Shown here one piece after another: positions 1-34,801 of a DNA stretch of 64,000 nucleotides. The translations under genes and the position numbers were made by a program. Numbering within the stretch: the stretch's first letter is position 1; each line of letters opens with the position of its first letter. Under the pieces are notes generated by a model. It saw only the letters and a list, made by a program, of their open reading frames with translations. It had not been told where the DNA came from and searched no databases. The DNA comes from Enoplosus armatus. Lineage: Eukaryota; Chordata; Actinopteri; Centrarchiformes; Enoplosidae. The DNA is taken from positions 11,098,956-11,162,955 of the forward strand of contig NC_092182.1 of the NCBI RefSeq assembly GCF_043641665.1, written 5' to 3'.

Positions 1-207
1 ACATAACCTAACAAGTTGTTGTCCCACTAACCTCAAAATAAAGAAAGAATGAACTTACAGCGGGTCATTCCTTGTGTTTCTAGTCTCTTTACCCAGTTTT
101 CATTAGTTTTATTTTGTTAAGTTTCCTTTGTTTGTGCATCAGTTCCACATTTCCCTCCATCTCTTTGTTTCTCTTTCAATCACCCAAAACTTTCCCTTTC
201 TCCTCAG

Positions 208-260
208 CTCCACAGCAGGCTTGGGATCAGTTTGAAAAGGACAGCACACGCGACCACTGA
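208..260 (+). CDS. Possible last coding exon of an upstream gene (partial)
   Basis: A pyrimidine-rich tract ending in CAG (about 190-207) looks like a 3' splice site. It is followed by a short open frame, entered in phase 2, that reads PQQAWDQFEKDSTRDH and ends in TGA at 258-260. A canonical AATAAA lies at 629-634 on the same strand, so 208 to about 655 could be a terminal exon with a 395-nt 3'UTR. I do not recognise the peptide, and the upstream exons would lie outside the window. A chance match is quite possible because the frame is only 17 codons long. Confidence 0.3.
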
Positions 261-1341
261 GGACCCATGTTGTTCTGGCTCTGTTCATAGATGAAAGGGA
301 GATTCCAGTGGCGGTCACATGCTCCCTGCGGGGCTGTAGAGGAGGCCACCCATTTCATGGATGACGAGCCCATACATGGTTTCCTTTGTGTGGATGCATG
401 TGCAGATTTCTATGGCATTGTGCAGTTCTTCTGTTAAAGGTGACCTGTGCACGGCGCGTGCCTTTTCATGTCTGGTTTCACATGTGCAGGTATTTGCGTG
501 CGCGAAATGAATGTTTTGTTCTTGCTCAAGTCCTTTAAGTGGAATGCACTAGCAGGCAAAATGTTCCATGAGGATAATGTGAATGAACCACTGTTAAAGT
601 TATACTTAAATATATATGAGATATATTAATAAATTATATTCAATCGACTCCTGCAGCACACCCACGCATACACACACACCACAATCATTTCCTGCAGGCC
701 GTGGTACACTTCTACCTCCAGAGGCCTGTGCTGCAGAGCCGGGATTGGAAGTGACTTTGCACACTGTATCACTCCATCACAAGACTGGATTGCCTTGGAG
801 CTGATAACGTCCATGACTCATCAGAGGGATTTTTATGACCTTGTGTGTGTGTGTGTGCGTGAAAATGAGAAAGAGAGGGAGAGTGTGAAAAAGAGATGGG
901 AGGATAGAGGAAGAGGGAGCTTAGTCAGCCGCTGCCCTTAAAAGCTGTAGTCTCCGAGGAACTGTACATCCGTTTCCAACGCAACCAGAACGGGGAAACC
1001 ACCTCTCCTGTTCTCAGAGGGTTTTGTCATGCCTCACTGAGGTGAACCAGGCCAGGAGCAAATCACGACGCAAATAGAGCGACAAGTAAACAGGCTGACA
1101 GACGGACTTACTGATAGACAAAGTTTCTAGTTTCTGCAGAGTCTCTTTTAAGGCGAAGTTAAGACAGGCCGTGCGTAAACAAACGCATCGCAGTGGTTGA
1201 AGGATGCAGGCAAAGCGGGGTTAAGATGAGATCATATGTAAATGTGGGTTCTTGGTGCTCTACATAGCAATTAGAGAGAGATGGACAGACAAAGAGAAAA
1301 GAGCAAGAGTGAGTGAGAGATCATACAAGGGGATCACAAGG

Positions 1342-1396
<55 letters not shown>
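1342..1396. repeat. (GT)n microsatellite
   Basis: An almost uninterrupted run of GT dinucleotides, about 27 units. Confidence 0.95.
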
Positions 1397-1398
<2 letters not shown>

Positions 1399-2183
1399 TG
1401 AGTGCATCAGAGGGGTGAGCAGGTTCAACAGGTCCCATGTTGGGCGGGAGGCTTGCGAGTGTTCAGGTGCTAGAATCCTATATCAGAGCCAGTGCTGACC
1501 ATGGGTCTATATCAAGAGCCGGCTAGGGTTTCAGCCCCAGGCGGCGATGGAGGATTATTCTGACAAAGACGAGTTCTGGCCAGCCTGAAATAACTGATCC
1601 AAACTTGTTCCAACTTTCGCGCACTAATGAAGAACAGCGGGGAGGGGAGGGTGGGACTAGGGGAGGGGGGAGATGCACCTCTTGCCCCTGAGATTTCCTT
1701 CCTGTCAGGAAGTTAAAAGAAGTGCTGTGAAACTGGAGAGAGTGTCGAGGGAGCATTCTGGGAAGGAGCGGAGAAAAGGAAAATGTCAGCATACCAGATT
1801 CTACAGCTCTGTGCACAGGGCCACAGGTTCCTGATCCTTGTACACCGGGGCAAACTTTTGGGACACTGGCGCATAACCCCAACAGAAATATTCCATGTAC
1901 AGCTGGATGTGAGCTTTCTGGTCTCTCTGATAATGCATGAAAAGGAAAATATTTGGAGCCATAACACTTTTCCCAGGGAGAACACTGTAATGAACAGGTC
2001 GTCCTGAGTGTCTGGGGAGCAGCTATAAGTGAGCCTGGAGCTACGCAAAGTAACAGTAACTCTGTACCTTGTGTTAATTCATCAGCACAAAGCTGTCAAA
2101 GCTCAGGCAACAGTTTCCAATTTCAGACCCCTCTCTCACACAGTCCTGTCTGTGTGTGTGTGTCTAGGTGCGTACTATGTGTT

Positions 2184-2186
<3 letters not shown>

Positions 2187-2220
<34 letters not shown>
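2187..2220. repeat. (GT)n microsatellite
   Basis: A run of about 17 GT units, preceded by shorter interrupted GT tracts from 2149. Confidence 0.9.
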
Positions 2221-2224
<4 letters not shown>

Positions 2225-5200
2225 GTGCATAGGTGTTTTAAAAGGTGTGTGTATGTATGTTATCCATGAGGACATGTGATGTTCTTCTCTTACATAACTG
2301 AGGATAATAATAATAGTGAAATGTATCAAAGTGGAAACTAAGCTTAAGGTACATGTCACTCCTCCATGCTCTGCCAGCCAAACTCTCTATAGGTTGGGAT
2401 ATTATATAATATCCTTATGGTACATTATTTTATCCGATTTACACTGTAAATCAAGGAATTGATTTCAGTAAGTTATCAGATCATGTCAAGTTATGTGTAT
2501 AAAAAGGAAAAAGAAGCAAGCCCTGTGTGTTATGGACAGGTATTATCAGAGAGATCTTTGTACAAACCAGATTATATGTTTTTCAAGGTGTATTTTACAA
2601 ACACTGAATATATATGGGGCAATTCAGCAGGTTGTTGCTGCTCTTGACAGTCCTCTCAGCAATCATAGATAACACTTTAGAGGTAAAATGTTATGAAAGG
2701 AGCATTCCACTGATTTTACACATCCTGATCAGTTTACTCATCATGGGAAACACTATTCTTCTGGTGATAAGAGTTGTATAATGTCTTCTGCTGCTCCGGA
2801 GGAGCCTCAGAAAGTCTGATAAAATAACTTGAGTTGCATTATGGGAATTTTAGGATCCAGAGCTCGACAAATACTTGAGACTAAAAGTCGGAATATCTCT
2901 GCCTTTGTTGCATTGATTCTTACAGTTTATTGGATAATTATTGCATACTGCTATCCAATCTAAAAACCTAAACTATATCACTAGAATGGAACAGAGAGTC
3001 CCTACATTTTTTAACTTAAGCTTTCTAACAATGTGGCACAATTTTAGATGAAACAAAGTCCCATATTAACCATTTTAAAACTTTTCTAGATTAAATTGAA
3101 CAAGATCTAGCAGTCAAGAAGTAGTACTGGCAGTAGAGTGAAGTCTGCTGCCATAGGTTGAAGTGGAATTGAGGAGTTGGCCCCTCCTCCCTATTTATAC
3201 ATTGCATTCACTAGTGTGTACTGTGGAAGTACAGGATGGCCTGGGACAATGTAATGACACATCTTTATTGTTTGTTCAGTGAATTCTGTAAACATCTCCT
3301 TGTTCTCTTAATGGTGCCATTTTTATTGGTGCATTGTGTAGCTGATCTGAAGCCCTCTGGGAAATCAAATACAACCGTGTACAAGTAAACTTAGCTGAGT
3401 GCATCGCCTAGCCGACAACAAAACCAAACCAAGGCATATGCATTCTTGGGAAATGGTTTCAGACATTTACCACATTTTTTCAGATTCAGCAAGCAAGGGC
3501 TTGACGCACACAACTGTGTCATTACCCTACATACTGAGGTATTTCAACAACAAATTCCTTAAACCATCAGGGCCCTCAAGTTTGTGTCACTTGGGGCTGA
3601 GAGTATTTTCAAACCAGCGTCACCATTTTGATTGGGATTGAGGTGTTTGGAGTGTCGTCCAGGAGGACAATTCAATTTTAGTTCAGTGTCAGACAAATGG
3701 TCAATGATAATACATTTTAAACAAAAACTTAGACTGGTCTGCCATCTAGTGGTTACAAGAAGTGCTGCATTTCAGTTCCAGAATGGCCTGCAGCCAATCA
3801 GTCCAAGAAATACACTGTTATTGAAATCAGAGTAAATGACACAGAATATGAGATGTGTGGGCATATTAATGTCAGAGAAAAATCTGATTAAAGAGGAGAA
3901 GTAAAACAGTTCTGTGATTACTGCAACCCTGGATGATTTTGTGGATAAAAGGATAGCCTACACTGTATGATATACCTGTGATAGCCCTCCTACAATCGTG
4001 TATTTAAACATGAACATTTAGAGAATAAGGTACTATGATGTTCTTGGAGTCTGGGTATTTATTCAATGTCAATTCAAAGTAAATTTTTTATTTCTATGTT
4101 TAATAACTCAATCGGTAGATTTTAGGTGCATCTTGACTTTACAAGACGCAGTATTCAGATTCACGAAATGTGACTAAACATATGAATCAAGCTGAATGTT
4201 GTTTAAACCTGTGACAAAGTGAACTGCTAAGGGAAAATATGTTTAATTCATCTGATGTTGACATTTCAATCAGGAGTAATTTTTAGCTTTTCCAATGTCT
4301 TTAGAATCAAAATATATTCAAGCATGGATCATAGACTCTATTATAGTCACATAACAAAGCACTATTAATTAATTTTTGTTTTTCTACATATTTTATTTAT
4401 TAATATTTGCCAACAGACATTTGATAGTAAGTTTAAAGGCTGAATGACTGTACTTGCTTGACTGTAATGCTTTGTAAATGCTGTAGCCATTCAGACTTTC
4501 TATCAGAGGCAACATTTTGCATAAACGTGCCATGGTTGAAATAATACATTTACTGTTGGAGACTAGTAAAGGCACTGATTTCATGTCTCTGTTATTTCCT
4601 GGTTATTTGGGTGTTTGAAACAACCTAGGGGAAGTTTCCATTCTATTTTAAATGTAGTTTTTAGGCCAACAAATAAACATTCAGTGTTTCACCACAGAAT
4701 TGTATTTGAGGCAGTGTAAAAAGGGCTTTGATACAATTTAATACAATTAACAGAAAATATAACCAACGAAATACAAATAATTCAAGAAAAATTAAACAGG
4801 GAGACTCTTTTTGGTGTCTGAGTTGTGGGGAACGGTGTTCCTAAAATCCTGGCTATGGGGCTGAGGGTGCAGATTGTATAGTGGGTTAACAATATTATAG
4901 CTTTTACCATGTTTTGAGGCAGATATTTGTGTTTCACTTGACTTGGAGAGTCTTACCTTCTGGACTGTCAGCAGTAAAGCCACAAAACTGAAGAATAAAA
5001 CCAATCACAACTAGGTATAAATGGGCGAGTTCAGTTTCAATTATGAAAAGCAGGCTGAAAAACCCCATTGCCCTCTAACCGTGAGGTAACCTTTAAGGTC
5101 AGATTCCAGGGTCAGGTCTATTTTTGTCCCTATCAAAACATTGCAAGCGTTTCTTCTCTTCAGGACAGCAGAGGGTTAACCTGCTAACTTCGGTGGGGAA

Positions 5201-5398
5201 TTGAATGTCCCTTTCTTACGGCCTGTAGCTGTAAGCCAACCTACAGTTTGAAGGAATAAAACTTCCAAGATATTAAAAAAAATGAAAATGTGCTGATTAC
5301 TCCTAACTGCATTATAAGGACCACACCATTTGTCATGTACGTCTGTGTTGTGTCCCCTCAGCCTGTGCTTCACGGCCCAGCCTGTTTGTTATGTAAAG

Positions 5399-27548
<22,150 letters not shown>

Positions 27549-29300
27549 AAGATGCACGTATGCATGCACATACAAACACAGGTTGTAAAAAGGAAGCAAT
27601 AATTTGTCGACACGTGAGTCGCATTGCATGGATTTTCTCAGTGTTTTATTTTTCATGGCAAATTCTAATGTTTTGTAGGAGTGTTTGTTTTTATTACTCC
27701 ACCATTTTAACAAACCTGACGCTCTGCTCTGGCAGAGGGGATGTTTATCTGTGTTTTTACACCAGTGAAGAGATTATGAATTATAGAAAAGGAGAGGAGG
27801 GGGGAATCGGTGAGATCTCCCTCCTCTCCTTTCACAAATATCAGGTTGTGTATTCAGAGGGGCTTGAATGTTGGAATAGGACATGAAGCCTTAGCATTAG
27901 CAGTAGTTTTCTTTCACCCCACAGCCCTGTTCTAGCTCTTGCCCCAAACCTGTGAATGTTAAATCAAATGGCTAAATCCCAAAAATAAAAGCAAGGGAAG
28001 GTTTCTTTTACGTACGTGCAAAGTAAGCAGATGTATTTTGAACTGACAAGTGGAATGTAAGGACTCTGTCCCTGACTGGTGGAATTAGCTGGAAATAGTC
28101 ACTCATTTCTGAGCTTGAACTGAGAGTGTTTGTCAGGTTCAGTTTGTCTTTGTGAATGTCGAACAGAGGCCTATGCAGTCACACAAGGGCCGTGTGCCAT
28201 TCTGACAGAGCACCTCACTCTTGGCCCCTCTCTCCTACCTTTTAATCTACGCTTGTTGTTCAGGTATGTAGTTTTAGGGCAGAGAAGGACGCCACGTTTA
28301 AGAACAGAAACTGGTTCGACCTTTCTCCTGCATGTAGCTCATAGGAGAGTAGGAGCCAACGGATACTGTATTTTTTCATGGATTTTATGAACATATTAGC
28401 ATAGGCCTTACTGAGTGTTGCTAAAGCAGCAGATGACTTTTAACCCCTACCTACCATTTGGTTCAGGCTTTTACCAATGTTATGCTTCAGAATTTATAAC
28501 ATTGCCGGATTGTATTTCAGGTTAATGCTATGCAGATGTGTTTGTCAGCTTGAAGCACTGCTAGGACCTTTTTGTTAGTGTTGATTTCTGTTTGCAAATG
28601 TGTCGGAGAGATGTCGAGCAACAATAGGGAGCGTTTGTGTGTGTTTTTATGTAAGCAGTAGCACCCTCTAAGGGAATACATGGTTCAGACTGACAAGTCG
28701 AGCTCCGGAGGTCTCTCTGAAACGATCACTTAGCGTTACTGTTGTTTGCACCAGCTCAACTGTCAGGAGGCTCAGTGGGACTCACCTGGTGCAGTGCCAG
28801 TGTTCTCCAACACTTCTCCTCCACACTTCCTGGAGGATTGATAGGAAGTAGAAAGTACTTAAGAGCTGCCCCTCGTCCTGGAGCAGAATCTGACATACCA
28901 CCAGCAAGCTGTCCTCACATTCAGACTGGGTGTGATGGTTTGTTTCTCTTCAATGTTCTGTTAACGCAACAGGACGCTTCCATGTCACTTGGGATCATGG
29001 GAAATGACTGTATTGATTTAGTCAGTTTGGTCCACTTCACTTTGTAAAATCACATCCACATTATCTGTCACATCGCACCTACAAATCTCTCACTGTAAAA
29101 ATGTTCATTGAATGTTTGTGACATGTTCCTTCTGTTTTTGTTGTTTTTTTTCTTTTCATCCCTCAACACCTTTTTTTTGTAGTGGAAGCACAGATGTGTC
29201 TGTCTGTCTTTTTTTTTTTTTTTTTTTTTCTTGTCATTGGTCTGTTAAGCTCCACCTGCCGTACTTTTGTCTGCTTCAGCTTTGGATTAAAAAACACATA
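27549..29300 (+). other. mapkapk2: mapkapk2 3'UTR (inferred)
   Basis: Downstream of the TGA at 27546-27548 there is no further gene for several kb. Candidate polyadenylation signals are AATAAA at 27984-27989 and ATTAAA at 29286-29291, so a short (~0.45 kb) and a long (~1.75 kb) 3'UTR are both possible. Open frames inside (for example 27560-27886) have no recognisable content. A poly(T) tract lies at 29208-29230. Confidence 0.5.
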
Positions 29301-30900
29301 AAACAAAAAAACCTCTGCTCTCTTATCTCCTTTTGTGATTATGAAATAACTTTGGCAGTAAAAAAAAAAAAGTACACATCTAGAGAGAACGCTCTTCACT
29401 GAATTCAATTTAAAAAGGAAATAATTACAGGCCTTCATTAGTGCATGGTACTGTATAGCATATAAAAGATTTGATGGATGGCAACCGTAATGTCTTTTTC
29501 TATAAAATAGTCTCAACTCGTATTGTAGAAATGATTTGGCTGTTTTTGGATCTATGCTGCCAGATAAAGTATACCTACTATTAAAATTTGAAAAGATTTA
29601 TATAAAACTATAAATCATTAATTAATGTTCATTAATTGAATATTTTGATAAAATCCCAAAGGAAACAACTATGAAATTTGAATTCTGCATGTCTGACCCC
29701 TGCCTCTACATTTAGGGAATTTTCTTCTCAATCACGTCTCCAGCTATGACTCAGGTTATACGGGCCGGCTTGGGATTTGTGGCTTTGACACGGGGTGCAC
29801 AGACTCAACTCGTGACAAACATACTGGCTAGCATGAGTGACTCCTGGAATATACGCATTTGCGTAGCAAAACGGTGCGGTGGCACTGAGTCAACACGGAC
29901 ATTTGCCAACACTGGGGTGTTTAGGGTTTCTTGCCAATGCACGAGGTTATTTCTCTTCAGGTGTGAGGCATTCGTAGACGAGTGTGACGAAACCTACAGT
30001 CATCTCTCACCGACATGTCAGACAGGTAATTGAGAAAGGGGTTAAATGGGGCTTCAGGGGAGTCCCTTATAATAGTAGTCCTGTGGAGGTTCTACCCCCG
30101 TAACCCGCCTACGACAAACCTCAGGACACCAACCCAGCATCCTCTCCACAGAAGGAGGAAGAGCCTGGCACCCTTCAGCATTTTATTGCCTGAGAGGTGG
30201 GAATTGGACTACGTTGTATATAAAAGGTCAGAGGTTCATACTTTACATAGCTTCAGAAGTAATAACTAAGTCATCTTAATAGTTTAGCATCATCAGACGA
30301 TTCCCATCATCAAAGGAAAATCTGATAAGACAGTTATTAATACATAAAAAACAAGTGATGAATTCATTTTTCTAGGTTGGAAACTGAATGCTTCAGTGTA
30401 AAGGTGCCAGTATTCAGTAGTCATCACTGTGTAGACAGACCCTTTTAAATGTGTGGGGGTAACAAGAAGGATGGAGACTGAGGTGGTGACACAGCTTGGA
30501 GTTCTTTGAAGTGGCATGCCATCCTAATTCACACACACACACATCCTCTCAGACAAGACGAGCTGGTTAACCTGCCCCAGACAAGGTAGCAATAGTGAGA
30601 GGCCACACATTACCTCAGCAAGAAACCCACAGCTCAGAGTGAACCATTTTCAGACATGATCAAATGGAAAGCCTTTCGTGTACAACAACAGTTGCTAGTC
30701 TTTCACATGTGCTTGAAAATTGATGATCGTTACTGCCAGGTTTGTTTCTTTGCTGATTATTTTAAAAACATGCTGGTGTAGTGACACATTCTTCATTGTC
30801 TTCTCAGAAAGGTTGTACGTGTGTATGTATATGCACACATACAGTAAAAAGTGTGCTACAATGTTTGACACGGAGTACCTCTGATAGAGTGAATGGGGTC
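29301..30900. other. Intergenic DNA, no gene seen
   Basis: AT-rich sequence between the mapkapk2 3' end and the L2-like LINE. It holds a short (CA)n tract at 30532-30543 and small open frames (for example 29746-30033) without recognisable domains. Confidence 0.5.
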
Positions 30901-30904
30901 TACG

Positions 30905-32150
30905 CTCCTCATGTAAGATTCAGTTCAATTCAATTTTATTTATATAGCGTCAAATCACAACAAAAGTCATCTCATGACACTTTACAAATAGAGCAGGTCT
31001 AGACCGACTCTTTATAATGTTATTACAGAGACCCAACAGTTCCCACCCTGAGCAAGGAAAAACTTCCATTTAAGCGGCAGAAACCTCGAGCAGAGCCAGG
31101 ACCACGATCCACAGGAACCTGCGAGACCAGAAAGCACAAGGAAACTCCGGGGAAGATATAAAGTTAGTAACATGCATTGGTGGGACATGAATGTGTAAAG
31201 ACAGAGAGGGAGAGGAGGAAAGCTCAGTGCATCAAGGGAAGTCCCCCAGCAGTCTAGGCCTATAGCAGCATAACTAGGGCCAGGCAGGCCTGAGCCAGCC
31301 CTAACTATAAGCGTTATCAAAAAGCAAAGTTTTAAGTCTACTCTTAAAAGTAGAGAGTGTGTCTGATTGGCGACTGCTTTCTCTAGGATCTTAGAGAGAA
31401 AGGGAGGGTTAGATATAGGTCTGGCAAAAACCTCTTCATCAAGAGAGGGCTTTTTGAGAAGGTAGGAATACATGGCTCAATAGAGCTGACTCAGCCTGGC
31501 TACAGTGCTGAAGAGAAACCTGAGGTTGTTCTTGTTCTCCTCTTTTAATGATGAGTAATAGGCTGCTCTGGCTTTACAGAGGGCCTTCCTATAAGTCTTG
31601 AGACTATCTTGCCAAACTAAGCGTGATTCTTCCAGTTTGGTGGAGCGCCATTTCCTTTCAAGTTTCTGCGACGTTTGCTTTAATTTGCGGGTTATACCAT
31701 GGAGCTGACTTTCTTTGTTTTATTATCTTCCTGTTTAGAGGGGCAATAAAGTCTAATGTCAGTTGCATTGAACTTGTGGAACTATCAACAAGATGATCAA
31801 TTTGGGAGGGACTAAAGTTAGCATAGGAGTCCTCAGTTACATTGAGACATGGCATTGAATTAAATGCAGATGGAATCACTTCCTTAAAGCTAGCTACGGC
31901 ACTATGGATATCTAGTGTAGGCATTTTTGTAGTCCAGTAATAGGAAAATTTCAACTCCATATGTCAGAACCAGGTCGAGGCTGAGATTAAAACAGTGAGT
32001 GTACACCCTGAAAGAAGCCGATTGAATCCAATAGTGAGATAAACATAGTACCAACGCTATCATTATGTACGACCACAGGAATATTGAAATCACCTGCAAT
32101 AATTACTTTGTCTGATAAAAACTCTGAGAAGTCAGATAATGAGATTCATG
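30905..32150 (-). mobile_element. Decayed L2/Maui-like non-LTR retrotransposon
   Basis: Read on the minus strand, 31960-32130 encodes an endonuclease-like stretch with VIIAGDFNIPVVV. This is followed by pieces with APLNRKIIKQRKSAPWYN and KALCKARAAYYSSLKEENK, and then by RPISNPPFLSKILEKAV, typical of L2-clade ORF2 before the reverse-transcriptase core. The element ends at 30905-31120 in the 3' tail also found at 15500-15715. The frames are broken by shifts and stops and most of the reverse-transcriptase core is missing, so it cannot move. Confidence 0.8.
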
Positions 32151-34464
32151 TTGTGTTGACATGTTGTTTTTCAGGTCCTTTGATACTCACATACAGGTAC
32201 ATAAACATCCATGATATCTGCCAATAAGAAATAACTTAAATTGGAGTACGCATTATGCAAATTGGTGCCAAACATTAGTGACAATCAGAGAGAATTTGAA
32301 AAATGTAACCTAACATTGTCATCTCCATGTTCAGGAAGTACCCAGAGTGCCACAATGTTATAGTTGACTTATTCTGGAGTGGTGTCTTCTGTTATATATC
32401 ATATTTTATAGCTCACATGTGTCCTTTTCCAGTAAAAAGACAGGAAAGACGTGAGGAGGAGCAAAAATTTAACTGGAATTGCACTGAAACTGCCACATAC
32501 CTGACATGCATAGTGCAAAGTGGACTTTTACTTATCATGGCACACCATGAGGCTGGACTGATGATACAATACTGCTGTTTTTCCAAGTTTCACAAATGAT
32601 ACTATTGACATACATTTTACACTAAATGACTCAGTTCATCAGTGTGTCACTTGGCACTAGATCAGCATCAACATATGTGGATATTTATAGGATCTCTATC
32701 TTGGAACCATCTAACCTTGTTCTTGACTCATCAGCTGTCCGTGCAAAAATCTTCTCAAACATCATGAATCTTAACGTTTTTTGATAACTTTTGCGATGTT
32801 CTTCGTCCTTATCTTCTCTCAGGTGATTTTAATGTCTCACATGTTTCTTGACTATTTAAAAAGAAAAAGGTTTTCGAACCCTATTCACCCTATTTCACAG
32901 GTCATCACGTCACCAATGCAAATAAAAAGAGATTAATCTATTCATGCTCACACCTTTAAAGAAATTTAAAAGCATACATCATCATAATAAGGGACTGTAT
33001 GAAAGTTATTGGGGTCAGAGTATTATGCCGTCATTGGCCAGCTGCTCGGAGGTGAGAAAGGAACCAGGGTTTGAACTTGCCTCTCTAGCTCTCTTTTCTT
33101 CATTCTTGACACTATTTCTGTCCCTTTTCACGTGAACGACACCATGGATGCCTTCAAGGAGAGACTGTATGAAAATGTGCTGCGTTGGTTATCCCCATAT
33201 TTAAAAAAATATTGCATCTCCCCTCTCCCCATGACGGCCGGCTTTCCACCCTGCCTTTGAGTGTGGCCGTTCGACTATACTAACAACTATAAACATTTTG
33301 GATTTCCGACAAAGGGGGTTTCTTAACTGTCGAGGTGAAAGTGGTGTGCCATGGTAGATCCATATTTTAGATATTAAATAACCATTTTCATCATCAGTCA
33401 TGATCATTCAAAATAGTGATTCGACATTTTGCATCAAAGTCCCAACAGGGCTTTTTAGATGGTTTATTAGTGATGATTAGTGCACGATTATACTGATGAA
33501 AATGATTTTGATTCTTTTTTCTCACCTCGACTTGAAACCATGCTCTCTGAACAGAAGCATCCAGTCATTACAAAACAACCAGCAGCGGCACGTTAACAGA
33601 CAGGCCATTTAAAACATAACCTGATTTTAAGGAGACTGAATTGACATTTATTGAAGAGCTTTTAAAGGAGCGAGCACAACACTGATTAACACGATTCATC
33701 CCTAAAGAAACTGCTATGAACATCTGCCAAAATAAAACAGTCATGCTCTATCAGACAAATGTTATGAATGATATTTTTGCATACGGTACTGTCATTGCTG
33801 GAATGATACTATTCAGATCATCCCACGGTGACTTAGCAAGTGGCTGATGAAATGTGTTAGAGTAGTTTCGGTGCAGAGGACTGAGTCAAGTCAGGAACCC
33901 AGCAGATGCTTGTGTAACTTCGCTGTCAGAGTAATGCATGTACGTACATTCAAATTTTATTACAGGATGCAGAGTTTTGTGCCCTTTTTGTTTAAGAAAA
34001 CTCTAGTTGCTCAGGTATCAATTTGTGGTACAGCTGATTAATTTAACCCCCGAAAAAAACCCTCTGACTCTGTCACTATGAAGAAGGTGACATATCAGCT
34101 CATAAAAAAGTACAATTTTGACATTTTTGTAATGCAGGGCTGCTCTATTTTACCCTGCGTGTTAGTTCTGTTTTATATCTGTATGTGTGTCTGCATGTGA
34201 CTAAGTGAGATTGTTTGTGCATGCACATGTGTGACAGCTTGTGCAAACGTGCATATGCCATGAGGGTGAGGGTGGCTACTTACAGTTACCGTAAGGTAAG
34301 ATATAGCAAGGCTGCTGCTGGTAAGTGATGTATATGGGTCACGTTTGAGGTTAGTGCATCAGCCACATAGACTGCAGTACTGCAGGATGTGATGTTTTCA
34401 GTGCTCTACCAGTCACCCATTCCTAATAAATGGCAACTTGAACTAAAGTCAAAAGAGTCCTTCA
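32151..34464. other. Intergenic DNA between the LINE relic and the il10 3' end
   Basis: No gene or structured element could be supported. The region is AT-rich, and the open frames at 32327-32599, 32944-33135 and 33847-34041 lack recognisable domains or splice context. Confidence 0.5.
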
Positions 34465-34801
34465 TTATCAACAATGATCATTTATTCATCTTTAACAATA
34501 CAAATCTAGTCATAATAAATACAAAAATACATATTATATATGATAAAAAAATAAATATCACAGCTTCTTAAGTGACAGTTTTGGTTGTAACTTCATATGT
34601 GTAGGACTCAATATGGTCCTAAAACAGAAACTTGTCCTCAGGACAAAACAGTAAACTGAAGTCTCAGAACAACAAAGATTAAGTTCAACAAGCTCATAAA
34701 AGAAAATCAACATCCAGCAACACTCATACCACTGAAAATAATGGATTAAATGCAAAAGAGTGCAAGCTTCAATGACGATTTCGATTAGGGTCAGCAGGTC
34801 T
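34465..34801 (-). promoter_or_regulatory. il10: il10 3'UTR with AU-rich elements and poly(A) signal
   Basis: Downstream of the il10 stop codon, the minus strand carries ATTTA pentamers at 34747-34751, 34552-34556 and 34516-34520, the last two within TATTTATT contexts. AATAAA follows at 34481-34486. Such AU-rich elements are the usual targets of TTP-family proteins, which control cytokine mRNA decay. Confidence 0.75.

Larger units (their letters stand above)
656..5398. other. Intergenic DNA upstream of mapkapk2
   Basis: I see no gene here. The stretch is AT-rich and holds two (GT)n microsatellites, a GA-rich patch near 860-920 and short open frames with no recognisable domains. Reading frames across 1313-1498 and 2029-2232 are opened by the GT repeats. 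The spacing suggests this is the distal upstream region of mapkapk2. Confidence 0.6.

Noticed and set aside
31012..31473. 153-codon minus-strand frame as a host gene
   Set aside because: It contains L2-type sequence (RPISNPPFLSKILEKAV) and the shared LINE 3' tail, so it is a retrotransposon relic.
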